DNA of 16,948 nucleotides from Clostridiales bacterium UBA1740 (lineage in GTDB: Bacteria > Bacillota > Clostridia > Oscillospirales > CAG-272). The notes beneath the pieces are model-generated. The model saw nothing but the letters and a program-made list of their open reading frames with translations, did no database searches and was not told where the DNA came from. This document shows positions 8,299 through 15,442 of this stretch, one piece after another. The stretch covers positions 1 through 16,948 of the forward strand of contig DCHY01000031.1 of the NCBI GenBank assembly GCA_002315715.1. Direction: 5' to 3'. Every line of letters starts with the position of its first letter. Position 1 is the first letter of the stretch. A program made the translations under genes and the position numbers.

Positions 8299-8329
8299 AA
8301 AACCGCCGAGGGAATCCTCGGCGGTTTTT
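8299..8329. terminator. Bidirectional intrinsic terminator after the lipoprotein operon
   Basis: ACCGCCGAGG (8302-8311) pairs with CCTCGGCGGT (8316-8325) around the loop GAAT, flanked by A residues upstream and T residues downstream. On the plus strand it ends the lipoprotein operon 17 bases after the stop. On the minus strand it is followed by a T-rich run and lies just past thiI, so it can serve both convergent genes. Confidence 0.92.
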
Positions 8330-8347
8330 GTCGCTCTCCCTTTCGGG

Positions 8348-9535
8348 TCAGCGGTAATTTTCAAACACTTTTCGCGTTTCGGTATACATCGTGGCGTACG
8401 CTTCTTCTACCAATGCGTCAACGTCCACTTTTTCCAGTTCTTTCATCATGTCTTCACGCTTCGGCTTGGTCTTGGGATGTACCGGCGTAAAGACGGTGCA
8501 ACAATCCTCGTAGGGCAAAATCGACGTGTCGAACGTGCCGTATTTTCTTGCCTCGCGGACGATTTCCTCTTTGTCCATACCGATGCAGGGGCGGAAGACC
8601 GGGAGGTTTGCAAAACTGTCGGTGACGGTGATGGCGCTCATGGTTTGGGACGCCACTTGACCGAGACTTTCGCCGGTGATGAGGCATTCGCACTGGTACG
8701 CCCGGGCACAGCGCTCGGCGAGTTTCATCATGAAAATGCGCAAAAGAACCGTGAAACTGTCCTCGTCACAGGTATCGCGAAGCACCTCTTGAATGTGGGT
8801 GAGAGAAATAATATGCACGTGAATGCGCGAGGTGAACTCGCACATTTCTTCGGCTAAGGATAAAACTTTTTCTTTGGCGCGTTCGGAGGTGTAGGGGAAG
8901 GATTCAAAGTGCAGAGCCTCGATATCCAAGCCGCGCTTTGCCATCATAAGACCGGCAACGGGGGAGTCGATGCCGCCCGAAAGCAAGAGAAGACCGCGAC
9001 CCGAAGAACGGATGGGAAGACCGCCGGCGCCGGGCTTTTGCCCGATACGGACGAAGGCGGATTCATCGCGCACCTCGACGGTGATTTCGGCGTCGGGATG
9101 GTGAACGTCCACCTTCAAACGGGGCATAAGGGACAGCACGACACCGCCGATTTCTCTTGCAATTTCGGGAGATTTCAAGGGGAAGCGCTTGTCCGAGCGC
9201 TTGGCTTCTACTTTGAAGGTACGCACCCCGTCGAGTTTGTCGCCGATATAATTTCTGACGGTTTCTTCGATACTCTCCATCGATTTTTCGCACACGGCGG
9301 CACGTCCGACCGCGACGAAACCGAAAATCTTTCTCGCCGTATCAAACATGCCGTCCATGTCGCACTCGTCGTTTTGCGGCTCGATATACACGGTGCTTTG
9401 CAGATAATAAATCTTAAAAATGCCGTGCACCGACGCGCGTCTTCTGCACTCTTTAACGAGCATGGATTCAAAATTTTGGCGGTTGGCTCCCTTGAGAATC
9501 AACTCACCGTATTTACAAAGAATAACTTCTTTCAT
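8348..9535 (-). CDS. thiI: tRNA 4-thiouridine synthase ThiI
   Basis: This 395-residue ThiI adenylates U8 of tRNA and transfers sulfur to make 4-thiouridine; in some bacteria it also supplies sulfur for thiamine thiazole. The start is MKEVILCKYGELILKG, typical of the family. An N-terminal ferredoxin-like part and a THUMP domain (about 60-165) precede the PP-loop ATPase signature SGGIDS at 186-191. Further family segments are GESLGQVASQT (287-298) and PYEDCCTVF (341-349). There is no C-terminal rhodanese domain, as in the short Bacillus-type form, which takes sulfur from a dedicated cysteine desulfurase; no such gene is adjacent here. The ATG at 9535-9533 has AAAGG five bases upstream; an in-frame extension to 9637 crosses the upstream terminator and is rejected. 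Confidence 0.96.
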   Translation of the reverse strand: MKEVILCKYGELILKGANRQNFESMLVKECRRRASVHGIFKIYYLQSTVYIEPQNDECDMDGMFDTARKIFGFVAVGRAAVCEKSMESIEETVRNYIGDKLDGVRTFKVEAKRSDKRFPLKSPEIAREIGGVVLSLMPRLKVDVHHPDAEITVEVRDESAFVRIGQKPGAGGLPIRSSGRGLLLLSGGIDSPVAGLMMAKRGLDIEALHFESFPYTSERAKEKVLSLAEEMCEFTSRIHVHIISLTHIQEVLRDTCDEDSFTVLLRIFMMKLAERCARAYQCECLITGESLGQVASQTMSAITVTDSFANLPVFRPCIGMDKEEIVREARKYGTFDTSILPYEDCCTVFTPVHPKTKPKREDMMKELEKVDVDALVEEAYATMYTETRKVFENYR

Positions 9536-9573
9536 AATGACCTTTCTTTGAAAATTACCATTTTTTGTGTAAA

Positions 9574-9603
9574 TATATAGCAAGCGGCAACGGCCGCGGG
9601 CAA
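9574..9603 (-). promoter_or_regulatory. Probable thiI promoter
   Basis: On the minus strand TTGCCC (9603-9598), an 18-base spacer and TATATA (9579-9574) form a moderate promoter about 40 bases before the thiI start and just downstream of the preceding terminator. The GC-rich spacer holds a perfect inverted repeat, GCGGC-AACG-GCCGC (9584-9597). Confidence 0.55.
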
Positions 9604-9607
9604 GCGT

Positions 9608-9641
9608 AAAAAAAGGGTTACCGATTCTTTCAGGCAACCCT
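9608..9641 (-). terminator. Intrinsic terminator of the small peptide gene
   Basis: On the minus strand AGGGTTGCC (9641-9633) pairs with GGTAACCCT (9622-9614), with one G-U pair and a ten-base loop, followed by seven T residues. It lies 82 bases after the peptide gene's stop codon and separates that unit from thiI. Confidence 0.9.
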
Positions 9642-9722
9642 ATTTTGAACCGTAAACACAGCGAACTTCCGTTCCACCGGAATCTCGGTTTTTGTCGGAA
9701 ACACCGACGCGAAAGCTAAAAA

Positions 9723-9848
9723 TTAGCCCTCTTTCTTTTCTTCAGCAGCTTCTTCTTTCTTGCCACCGAAAAGGTTTGCAAAGAAGTTAGCAACGGCTTT
9801 AGCAGCCTTTACGATGCCGCCCCAAACTTTAGCGAAAAATTCTTTCAT
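9723..9848 (-). CDS. Small amphipathic lysine-rich peptide (41 aa), function unknown
   Basis: I do not recognise a family for this 41-residue open frame. It begins MKEFFAKVWGGIVKAAK, continues AVANFFANLFGG and ends with the charged tail KKEEAAEEKKEG. Residues 2-27 should form an amphipathic helix: bulky hydrophobics fall at 4, 5, 8, 9, 12, 13, 19, 22, 23, 26 and 27, and Lys/Asn at 7, 14, 17, 21 and 25. The first 31 residues carry a net charge of about +5; the tail is acidic overall. There is no signal peptide or membrane span. Evidence for a real gene: AGGA nine bases before the ATG, a strong promoter at 9954-9982, a terminator at 9608-9641, and codon use rich in GCT, GTT, AAC and TTC, unlike the GCC-rich neighbours, as in highly expressed genes. 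It could be membrane-active (leaderless bacteriocin-like or modulin-like) or a small membrane-binding regulator; none of these is proven. Confidence 0.72.
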   Translation of the reverse strand: MKEFFAKVWGGIVKAAKAVANFFANLFGGKKEEAAEEKKEG

Positions 9849-9918
9849 GGTCAGTCGTCCTTTCGTAAAATTTCGTATCCTTGCCAAAACGGCACGGATC
9901 AACGGCGGAATGCACTAA

Positions 9919-9935
9919 GAAAAGACAATCTTTTC
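9919..9935 (-). promoter_or_regulatory. Hairpin in the leader of the small peptide gene
   Basis: GAAAAGA (9919-9925) and TCTTTTC (9929-9935) form a perfect seven-base stem with a three-base loop, extendable by about four pairs including G-U wobbles. It lies about ten bases downstream of the predicted transcription start in a leader of about 100 bases. A role in mRNA stability or control is possible. Confidence 0.5.
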
Positions 9936-9953
9936 CTAACATCCACCGTCTAT

Positions 9954-9982
9954 ACTATAGCATACGCGTTTTGAGAAGTCAA
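9954..9982 (-). promoter_or_regulatory. Strong sigma-A promoter of the small peptide gene
   Basis: On the minus strand TTGACT (9982-9977), a 17-base spacer and TATAGT (9959-9954) are each one base from consensus. Transcription should start near 9947, about 100 bases before the peptide ATG. The promoter lies between icd and the peptide gene; no clear terminator follows icd, so some readthrough from the TCA operon is also possible. Confidence 0.85.
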
Positions 9983-10027
9983 CCGTTTTTTTGAAAATTA
10001 TTATATTATAGCCGAAAAGACTAATAT

Positions 10028-11245
10028 TTATGCAGAAAGAAGGGCACAAAGTCTTTCCTTGATCGCCAAAAGAAAGTCTTCCGTGTTGACGCTGACGGGG
10101 TGAAGTTCGGGATCGCAAAGAGAGACGAGGTCCTTCGTCATAATGCCGTCGTTCAGGGTTTTGAGGGATGCCGCCTCGAGTTTGTCGGCGTAATCGACAA
10201 GGGCGGGAAGATTGTCAAGTTCCCCGCGTTTGCGCAGTGCACCCGACCAGGCAAAGATGGTTGCCATGGGATTGGTGGAGGTTTCTTCGCCCTTGAGATA
10301 ACGGTAATAGTGGCGCGTGACGGTGCCGTGCGCCGCTTCGTATTCGTATTTTCCGTCCGGCGAAACGAGGACGGAGGTCATCATGGCAAGACTGCCGAAT
10401 GCCGTCGAAACCATATCGCTCATCACGTCGCCGTCGTAGTTTTTCAGCGCCCAAATGAAACCGCCCTTGCTGCGGATGACACGGGCAACCGCGTCGTCGA
10501 TCAAGGTATAAAAATACGTGATGCCGAGGGCTTCAAACTGCGCTTTGTATTCTTTTTCGTAGAGGTCCTCGAAAATAAGTTTGAAAGTCTGGTCGTACTG
10601 TTTCGAGATGGTATCCTTAGTGGAAAACCAAAGGTCCTGTTTCGTGGCGATGGCAAAGCGGAAGCAGGAATGCGCAAAGGAGAGAATCGAGGAATCCTTG
10701 TTATACTGGCTCTGCAAAACGCCGGGACACTCGAAATCGTAAACCGTCTGCCTGTATTCTTGTCCGTCCTTGCCCGTAAAGAGCAGTTCGGCTTTCCCCT
10801 CGCCGGGGACGCGGTATTCCGTCGCACGGTACACGTCGCCGTAGGCGTGACGGGCAATGGTGATGGGTTTTTCCCAAGTGCGCACCGCCGGTTTGACGGA
10901 GGGGATGAGGATAGGCGCGCGGAACACCGTGCCGTCAAGGGCGGCTCTGATGGTGCCGTTGGGGCTTTTCCACATTTCGGTGAGTTGGTATTCCTCGACG
11001 CGCTGTTTGTTGGGGGTGATCGTCGCACATTTGACGGCAACGCCGTATTTTTTGTTGGCGGCGGCGGCATCGACGGTCACTTTGTCCTTGGTGCGCTCAC
11101 GCTCGGGAAGACCTAAGTCGTAATATTCGGTTTTCAAGTCCACGAAGGGCAGAATCAAAATGTCCTTTATCATGCGCCAAAGGACGCGCGTCATTTCGTC
11201 GCCGTCCATTTCAACGAGCGGCGTTTTCATCTCAATTTTCAACAC
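10028..11245 (-). CDS. icd: NADP-dependent isocitrate dehydrogenase, eukaryote-like homodimeric subfamily
   Basis: This 405-residue enzyme oxidatively decarboxylates isocitrate to 2-oxoglutarate. It belongs to the subfamily of human IDH1/IDH2 rather than the E. coli Icd type: VEMDGDEMTR, KCATITPN, KSPNGTIR, ARHAYGD and HGTVTRH all match. With the GTG at 11245-11243 as start, substrate residues T77, S94, N96, R100, R109, R132 and Y139 fall at the same numbers as in human IDH1. K210, D250, D273 and D277 correspond to its lysine and metal-binding aspartates. HGTVTRH (306-312) is the NADP-type phosphate-binding segment. The GTG start gives the family-like N terminus MLKIEMKTPLVEM; upstream there is only a weak purine-rich site (AGAAAGAAG). 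TTG (next codon) and ATG at 11230 are alternatives. It is the last gene of the operon, 51 bases after aconitase, and feeds glutamate synthesis. Confidence 0.95.
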   Translation of the reverse strand: MLKIEMKTPLVEMDGDEMTRVLWRMIKDILILPFVDLKTEYYDLGLPERERTKDKVTVDAAAANKKYGVAVKCATITPNKQRVEEYQLTEMWKSPNGTIRAALDGTVFRAPILIPSVKPAVRTWEKPITIARHAYGDVYRATEYRVPGEGKAELLFTGKDGQEYRQTVYDFECPGVLQSQYNKDSSILSFAHSCFRFAIATKQDLWFSTKDTISKQYDQTFKLIFEDLYEKEYKAQFEALGITYFYTLIDDAVARVIRSKGGFIWALKNYDGDVMSDMVSTAFGSLAMMTSVLVSPDGKYEYEAAHGTVTRHYYRYLKGEETSTNPMATIFAWSGALRKRGELDNLPALVDYADKLEAASLKTLNDGIMTKDLVSLCDPELHPVSVNTEDFLLAIKERLCALLSA

Positions 11246-11296
11246 GGTAATTCTTCTTTCTGTGTATTTGTAAAGAACAGTAGTCAAAATCCTTGA

Positions 11297-13222
11297 TTAA
11301 CGGTTTTTCGTATAGGCAAGAAGACCGCCGTCTTTCAAGATTTCGATTTGTCTTTCGGTAAAATCGGCAACGAGTTCTATCGAGAGATTTGCGGTCTGGT
11401 CATACAGAGTGACAACGCCCCCGGAAAGTCCCTTGGCGATATCCGAGAGAATCAACGTATCACCCGCTTTCAGTTTGTCGTAATCCTCGGGATTTTGGAA
11501 CGTGAGGGGCAAAATGCCGGCGTTGATGAGGTTGGCGGCGTGGATTCTTGCAAAGCTCTTGGCGATGACGGCTCTGACACCGAGGTAAAGCGGCACGAGC
11601 GCCGCGTGCTCACGCGAGGAACCCTGCCCGTAGTTGGAACCGCCGACGACAACAGACGCCCCTGCCGCCTTGGCTCTTTCGGGGAAAGTCTTGTCGCAAA
11701 CGCCGAAGCAGAATTGCGAAAGATACGGAATATTGGAGCGGTAGGGCAAAATCTTGGCACCTGCCGGCATAATATGGTCGGTCGTGATGTTGTCGCCGAC
11801 TTTCAAAACGAGTTCGGCGCTGACGTCTTTTTCAAGGGGTTTTGTCGAAGGAAATTCCTTAATATTCGGTCCGCGCAGAATCTCGACTTTGTCGGCTTCA
11901 TCTACGGGTGCCGGCGGCAAAATCGCCGTGTCGTTGATGAGAAAGGCGCTTGGCATTTCCACCTTCGGACACTCACCGAGGGTGGTAGGATCGGTAATAA
12001 CCCCCGTCAGAGCCGCCGCAACCGCCGTTTCGGGGGAGACGAGATACACTTTTCCGTCGGCGGTTCCGCTTCTGCCTTCAAAGTTGCGGTTGAAGGTTCT
12101 GAGGCTCACGCCGGCGGAGTTCGGGGAAAATCCCATACCGATACAGGGACCGCAGGCACATTCGAGAACTCTTGCCCCTGCCGCCAAAATATCCGAAAGC
12201 GCGCCGCAGTCGGCGAGCATGGTCAAGACTTGTTTCGATCCGGGAGAAACCGACAGGCTGACCGACGGGTCGATAGTCTTACCCTTTAAGAGCGCCGCGA
12301 CTTTCAGCATATCGTAAAGCGAGGAGTTGGTGCAGGAACCGATGCAGACTTGGTCTACTTTGGTGCCGGATAAACTCTCGACGGTCACGACGTTGTCGGG
12401 GCTGTGCGGACAGGCGATGAGGGGTTTGAGGGTGGAAAGGTCGATGTCGATGACACGGTCGTAAACCGCGTCGGCGTCGGCGCAAAGCGGCACGAACGCG
12501 TCCTCACGTCCCTGTGCCTTCAAGAAAGCACGGGTGACTTCGTCGGAGGGAAAGATAGAGGTGGTGGCGCCGAGTTCGGTGCCCATGTTGGTGATGGTGG
12601 CACGCTCGGGAACCGAGAGGGTTTGGATGCCTTCGCCGCCCCATTCGATGATATGACCGACGCCGCCCTTGACCGAGAGAATGCGCAAAATCTCAAGGCT
12701 GACGTCCTTTGCCGTGACGAAGGGGGTGAGTTTTCCCGTCAAGTTGACTTTCGTCATTTTAGGCATGGTGATGTGATAGGCACCGCCGCCCATCGCGACG
12801 GCAACGTCAAGACCGCCGGCACCCATGGCAAGCATACCGATGCCGCCGCCCGTCGGGGTGTGGCTGTCGGAACCGATAAGGGTTTTGCCGGGAATGCCGA
12901 AGCGTTCGAGGTGGACTTGATGGCAAATGCCGTTGCCGGGACGGGAAAAATAGATGCCGTGTTTTTTGGCTACCGATTGAATATAGCGGTGATCATCGGC
13001 ATTTTCAAAGCCGGATTGTAAAGTATTGTGGTCAATATACGCCACGCTGCGCTCGGTTTTGACGCGGTCGATGCCCATGGTTTCAAATTCAAGATATGCC
13101 ATCGTGCCCGTCGCGTCCTGCGTTAAGGTTTGGTCAATATGCAAAGCAATCTCCGTGCCGGGTATCATTTCCCCGTCCACAAGATGCCGTTTGATGATTT
13201 TCTGTGCCAAAGTCATTCCCAT
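11297..13222 (-). CDS. acn: Aconitate hydratase (citrate/isocitrate isomerase)
   Basis: This 641-residue [4Fe-4S] aconitase converts citrate to isocitrate through cis-aconitate. Its length fits the compact aconitase type rather than the roughly 900-residue AcnA or AcnB forms. Cluster ligands are C297 in GSCTNSS and C357 and C360 in CACGPC; GSDSHTPTGGGIGM (117-130) is the other hallmark of the N-terminal domains. The C-terminal swivel domain carries TTDHIMPAG and GSNYGQGSSREHAAL. The ATG at 13222 has GGGGAG eight bases upstream, within the end of the gntR frame; only four bases separate the two genes, so they are coupled. A second ATG at 13216 is too far from the site. The position between a citrate synthase and an isocitrate dehydrogenase supports aconitase over isopropylmalate or homoaconitate isomerase. 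Confidence 0.96.
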   Translation of the reverse strand: MGMTLAQKIIKRHLVDGEMIPGTEIALHIDQTLTQDATGTMAYLEFETMGIDRVKTERSVAYIDHNTLQSGFENADDHRYIQSVAKKHGIYFSRPGNGICHQVHLERFGIPGKTLIGSDSHTPTGGGIGMLAMGAGGLDVAVAMGGGAYHITMPKMTKVNLTGKLTPFVTAKDVSLEILRILSVKGGVGHIIEWGGEGIQTLSVPERATITNMGTELGATTSIFPSDEVTRAFLKAQGREDAFVPLCADADAVYDRVIDIDLSTLKPLIACPHSPDNVVTVESLSGTKVDQVCIGSCTNSSLYDMLKVAALLKGKTIDPSVSLSVSPGSKQVLTMLADCGALSDILAAGARVLECACGPCIGMGFSPNSAGVSLRTFNRNFEGRSGTADGKVYLVSPETAVAAALTGVITDPTTLGECPKVEMPSAFLINDTAILPPAPVDEADKVEILRGPNIKEFPSTKPLEKDVSAELVLKVGDNITTDHIMPAGAKILPYRSNIPYLSQFCFGVCDKTFPERAKAAGASVVVGGSNYGQGSSREHAALVPLYLGVRAVIAKSFARIHAANLINAGILPLTFQNPEDYDKLKAGDTLILSDIAKGLSGGVVTLYDQTANLSIELVADFTERQIEILKDGGLLAYTKNR

Positions 13223-13226
13223 GGCG

Positions 13227-13862
13227 TTATCTCCCCAAAATATGATTTCGCGCGTTTTCGATGTGCGCTTTCATCGCCTTGGCGGCGGCGTCCGCGTCCT
13301 TTTTCTCGATTGCCTCGAAAATGGCGCGGTGCTCGGCTAAGGACGCCTCGGCGCGGCTTTCGCTCTGCACCGCCACGCGTCTGAATTTCTGCACCTTTTT
13401 ATGCAAAGGTAACAGCGTGTCGTAAAGCACGGTACTGCCCGAAAGACGGTAGAGCGTTTCGTGGAAGAGCGAGTCTTGAAATTTGATGCGGTCGGGGTCT
13501 TTTTTCTCGACGTAGTAAGCCTGCAAATCCAGCGCCTCTTTGAGTTGCGCGAAAATCTCTTGGTTATCCGAGACCGCCGCACGCGAAGCGGCAATCCCCT
13601 CGATGGAGAGGCGGATTTCGTATATATCGGCGAGGTCTTTTTCGGTGACGCCGAGAATCATGATACCGCGCGCCGTCATCTCGATGACGTGTTCCTGCTC
13701 CAAACGGCGCAGTGCCTCACGCACGGGGGTACGGCTGACGCCGAGGTCGTCGGCAAACTTGCCTTCCGTCATGACGTCGCCGCGGTTGTATTTACCGCTC
13801 AAAATATCGGTTTCCAGGCGTTCAAAAACTTGATCCGCCAGGGATACGGTTCTGTGTTCCAT
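13227..13862 (-). CDS. GntR family regulator, FadR/FCD subfamily
   Basis: This 211-residue regulator has an N-terminal winged helix-turn-helix (about 8-72) with the GntR signature FADDLGVSRTPVREALRRLE (36-55), followed by an all-helical FCD ligand domain. Likely metal-binding residues are D130 and H134 (DSLFH), H178 (EHRAIF) and H200 (AHIENA), a pattern seen in FCD proteins that bind carboxylic acids through a metal ion. It is the second gene of the operon, nine bases after the Re-citrate synthase stop, with AAGGAGG five to six bases before its ATG. Its place inside the operon and the palindromes over the operon's -10 box suggest that it controls its own operon in response to an organic acid such as citrate or 2-oxoglutarate. 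The ligand is a guess; the family is certain. Confidence 0.92.
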   Translation of the reverse strand: MEHRTVSLADQVFERLETDILSGKYNRGDVMTEGKFADDLGVSRTPVREALRRLEQEHVIEMTARGIMILGVTEKDLADIYEIRLSIEGIAASRAAVSDNQEIFAQLKEALDLQAYYVEKKDPDRIKFQDSLFHETLYRLSGSTVLYDTLLPLHKKVQKFRRVAVQSESRAEASLAEHRAIFEAIEKKDADAAAKAMKAHIENARNHILGR

Positions 13863-13871
13863 AACTCCTCC

Positions 13872-15251
13872 TTAATCTTCTACGCGAAGCTTGCCGCCCG
13901 AGAGCAGAAGAATCTTGTCTTCGAGTTCCCGCGTCGAGAGCGTCGTCTGACGGCCGTCGGCGTATTCTTCGTCAATCCAGGTTTTGAGCGCCACGACGAG
14001 GTCGGATTTCTTGTCGACGGCTGCCTCTGCCGACAGTTTATAGTTTTCGTTGATCCAATAGGCAATGCCGGCAAGACCGGAGGCTTTGCCGATCATGACG
14101 GACGGTTTGCGCTTTAAGAGGGTTTCGGTATCGAAAATATTGTAAATCTCTTGGTCCTTGAGAAGTCCGTCGGCGTGAATGCCGGCACGGGTGACGTTGA
14201 AGTTTCTGCCGAGAAACGGCGTCATATCCGGCACCTTGTAGCCGATTTCGTGGCGGAAATAGTCGCCGATATCGGTGATGACGGTGGGATCCATGCCGTC
14301 GAACGAGCCGCGCAGCGACGCGTATTCAAAGACCATGGCTTCGAGGGGCACGTTGCCGGTACGCTCGCCGATGCCGAGCAGAGAGCAGTTGACACCGCAC
14401 GCACCGTAGAGCCAAGCGGTCGAGGCGTTGGCGACGGCTTTATAGAAATCGTTGTGGCCGTGCCATTCGAGCATCTCGCTCGGCACGTCGGAATAGTGCT
14501 GAAGACCGTAAATGATGCCGGGCACGCTTCGCGGCAGGGCGACTTCGGTATAGGGAACGCCGAAACCCATGGTGTCGCAGGCGCGAATCTTGACGGGAAT
14601 GCCGGCGTCCTCGCTCATCTTGGTCAGTTCGTTGACGAAGGGAACGACGAAACCGTAAAAGTCGGCACGGGTGATATCCTCGAGGTGGCATCTCGGCATA
14701 ACGCCGGCTTCAAACGCGTCTGCCACGGCGGCGAGGTAGTGATTCATGCACTCTTTTCTCGTCATCTTCATTTTCTTGAAGATATGATAGTCGGAGCAGG
14801 AAACGAGAATGCCCGTCTCGCGAATGCCGAGGTCCTTGACGAGCTTGAAATCCTCGCGGCTGGCACGAATCCAAGTCGTGATTTCGGGAAACTCAAGTCC
14901 TAAGGATTGGCAGGCGGCGATGGCTTCCTTATCTTTTTCACTGTACACGAAGAACTCCGTCTGACGGATAAGACCGTAGGGACCGCCGAGTTTCGACATC
15001 AGCTTATAAAGGTCGACGATCTGTTTGACGGTGTAGGGCTCGACCGATTGCTGACCGTCGCGGAAGGAGGTATCGGTGATCCAGATATCCTTCGGCATAT
15101 TCACCGGCACGCGGCGGTGGTTAAACGCGATGCGCGGCACGCCCGTGTAGGGGTAAACGTCGCGGTAGAGATTCGGCTCTGCCACGTCCTGCAGAGAATA
15201 TTTGTAGCTTTTTTGCTCCAAGAGATTGGTTTGAGGGGAGATTTCGAGCAT
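13872..15251 (-). CDS. Re-citrate synthase (HMGL/isopropylmalate synthase superfamily)
   Basis: This 459-residue member of the DRE-TIM metallolyase superfamily condenses acetyl-CoA with oxaloacetate. The metal and catalytic motifs are DTSFRDGQQS (60-69), HGHND (264-268) and GIGERTGN (293-300). The long N-terminal extension before the barrel (residues 1-56), RQTEFFVYSEKD, and SDYHIFKKMKMTR resemble the Re-citrate synthase described from Clostridium kluyveri rather than LeuA, NifV or CimA. Automatic annotation often calls such proteins 2-isopropylmalate synthase. Immediate linkage to aconitase and isocitrate dehydrogenase, with no leuCDB and no Si-citrate synthase in the window, strongly supports the citrate role. 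The ATG at 15251 has AAAGGA seven bases upstream. It is the first gene of the operon, and its promoter and operator lie at 15299-15334. Homocitrate synthase is the main alternative. Confidence 0.87.
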   Translation of the reverse strand: MLEISPQTNLLEQKSYKYSLQDVAEPNLYRDVYPYTGVPRIAFNHRRVPVNMPKDIWITDTSFRDGQQSVEPYTVKQIVDLYKLMSKLGGPYGLIRQTEFFVYSEKDKEAIAACQSLGLEFPEITTWIRASREDFKLVKDLGIRETGILVSCSDYHIFKKMKMTRKECMNHYLAAVADAFEAGVMPRCHLEDITRADFYGFVVPFVNELTKMSEDAGIPVKIRACDTMGFGVPYTEVALPRSVPGIIYGLQHYSDVPSEMLEWHGHNDFYKAVANASTAWLYGACGVNCSLLGIGERTGNVPLEAMVFEYASLRGSFDGMDPTVITDIGDYFRHEIGYKVPDMTPFLGRNFNVTRAGIHADGLLKDQEIYNIFDTETLLKRKPSVMIGKASGLAGIAYWINENYKLSAEAAVDKKSDLVVALKTWIDEEYADGRQTTLSTRELEDKILLLSGGKLRVED

Positions 15252-15298
15252 AGGGAGTTCCTTTCCTGCACACCTGCATAAGTGAATAAATGTATTTA

Positions 15299-15314
15299 TG
15301 TATACAATTATACA
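15299..15314. promoter_or_regulatory. Nested palindromes over the -10 box, candidate GntR operator
   Basis: TGTATACA (15299-15306) is a perfect palindrome with a GTATAC core, as in many FadR-subfamily operators. It is nested in TGTATA-CAAT-TATACA (15299-15314), which covers the -10 box and start site. A repressor here would block transcription. Binding by the operon's own GntR protein is inferred from position and core sequence. Confidence 0.6.
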
Positions 15315-15334
15315 TACCCGTTTTCATTTGTCAA
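15307..15334 (-). promoter_or_regulatory. sigma-A promoter of the Re-citrate synthase operon
   Basis: On the minus strand a perfect -35 box TTGACA (15334-15329) and a perfect -10 box TATAAT (15312-15307) are separated by 16 bases. Transcription should start near 15300, giving a leader of about 50 bases. Confidence 0.88.
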
Positions 15335-15413
15335 GCATAAAGAGAAAAAATATGTGCCGAGAATATTATCTAATAAGAAAGAAATCAAGAAAAATGCGCG
15401 AAAAAAGAACCGA

Positions 15414-15442
15414 TTGCACTTTTCGGAAAAAAGTGCTATACT
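15414..15442 (+). promoter_or_regulatory. sigma-A promoter of the nucleotidyltransferase gene
   Basis: TTGCAC (15414-15419), a 17-base spacer and TATACT (15437-15442) form a good promoter, divergent from that of the Re-citrate synthase operon. Transcription should start near 15449, giving a leader of about 35 bases. Confidence 0.8.

Noticed and set aside
9697..9711. Stem GTCGG/CCGAC downstream of the small peptide gene, considered as a terminator
   Set aside because: Short stem with no T run on the minus strand; the much better terminator follows at 9608-9641.
10000..10027. AT-rich stretch after icd, considered as an operon terminator
   Set aside because: TATAAT-like and T-rich runs occur, but I see no GC stem, so no intrinsic terminator can be claimed for the TCA operon here.
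10100..11116. Open frame of 338 codons antisense to isocitrate dehydrogenase
   Set aside because: The opposite strand encodes a fully conserved enzyme; this frame has no family resemblance or expression signals.
11348..12289. Open frame of 313 codons antisense to aconitase
   Set aside because: A shadow of the aconitase gene with no initiation signals or recognisable domain.
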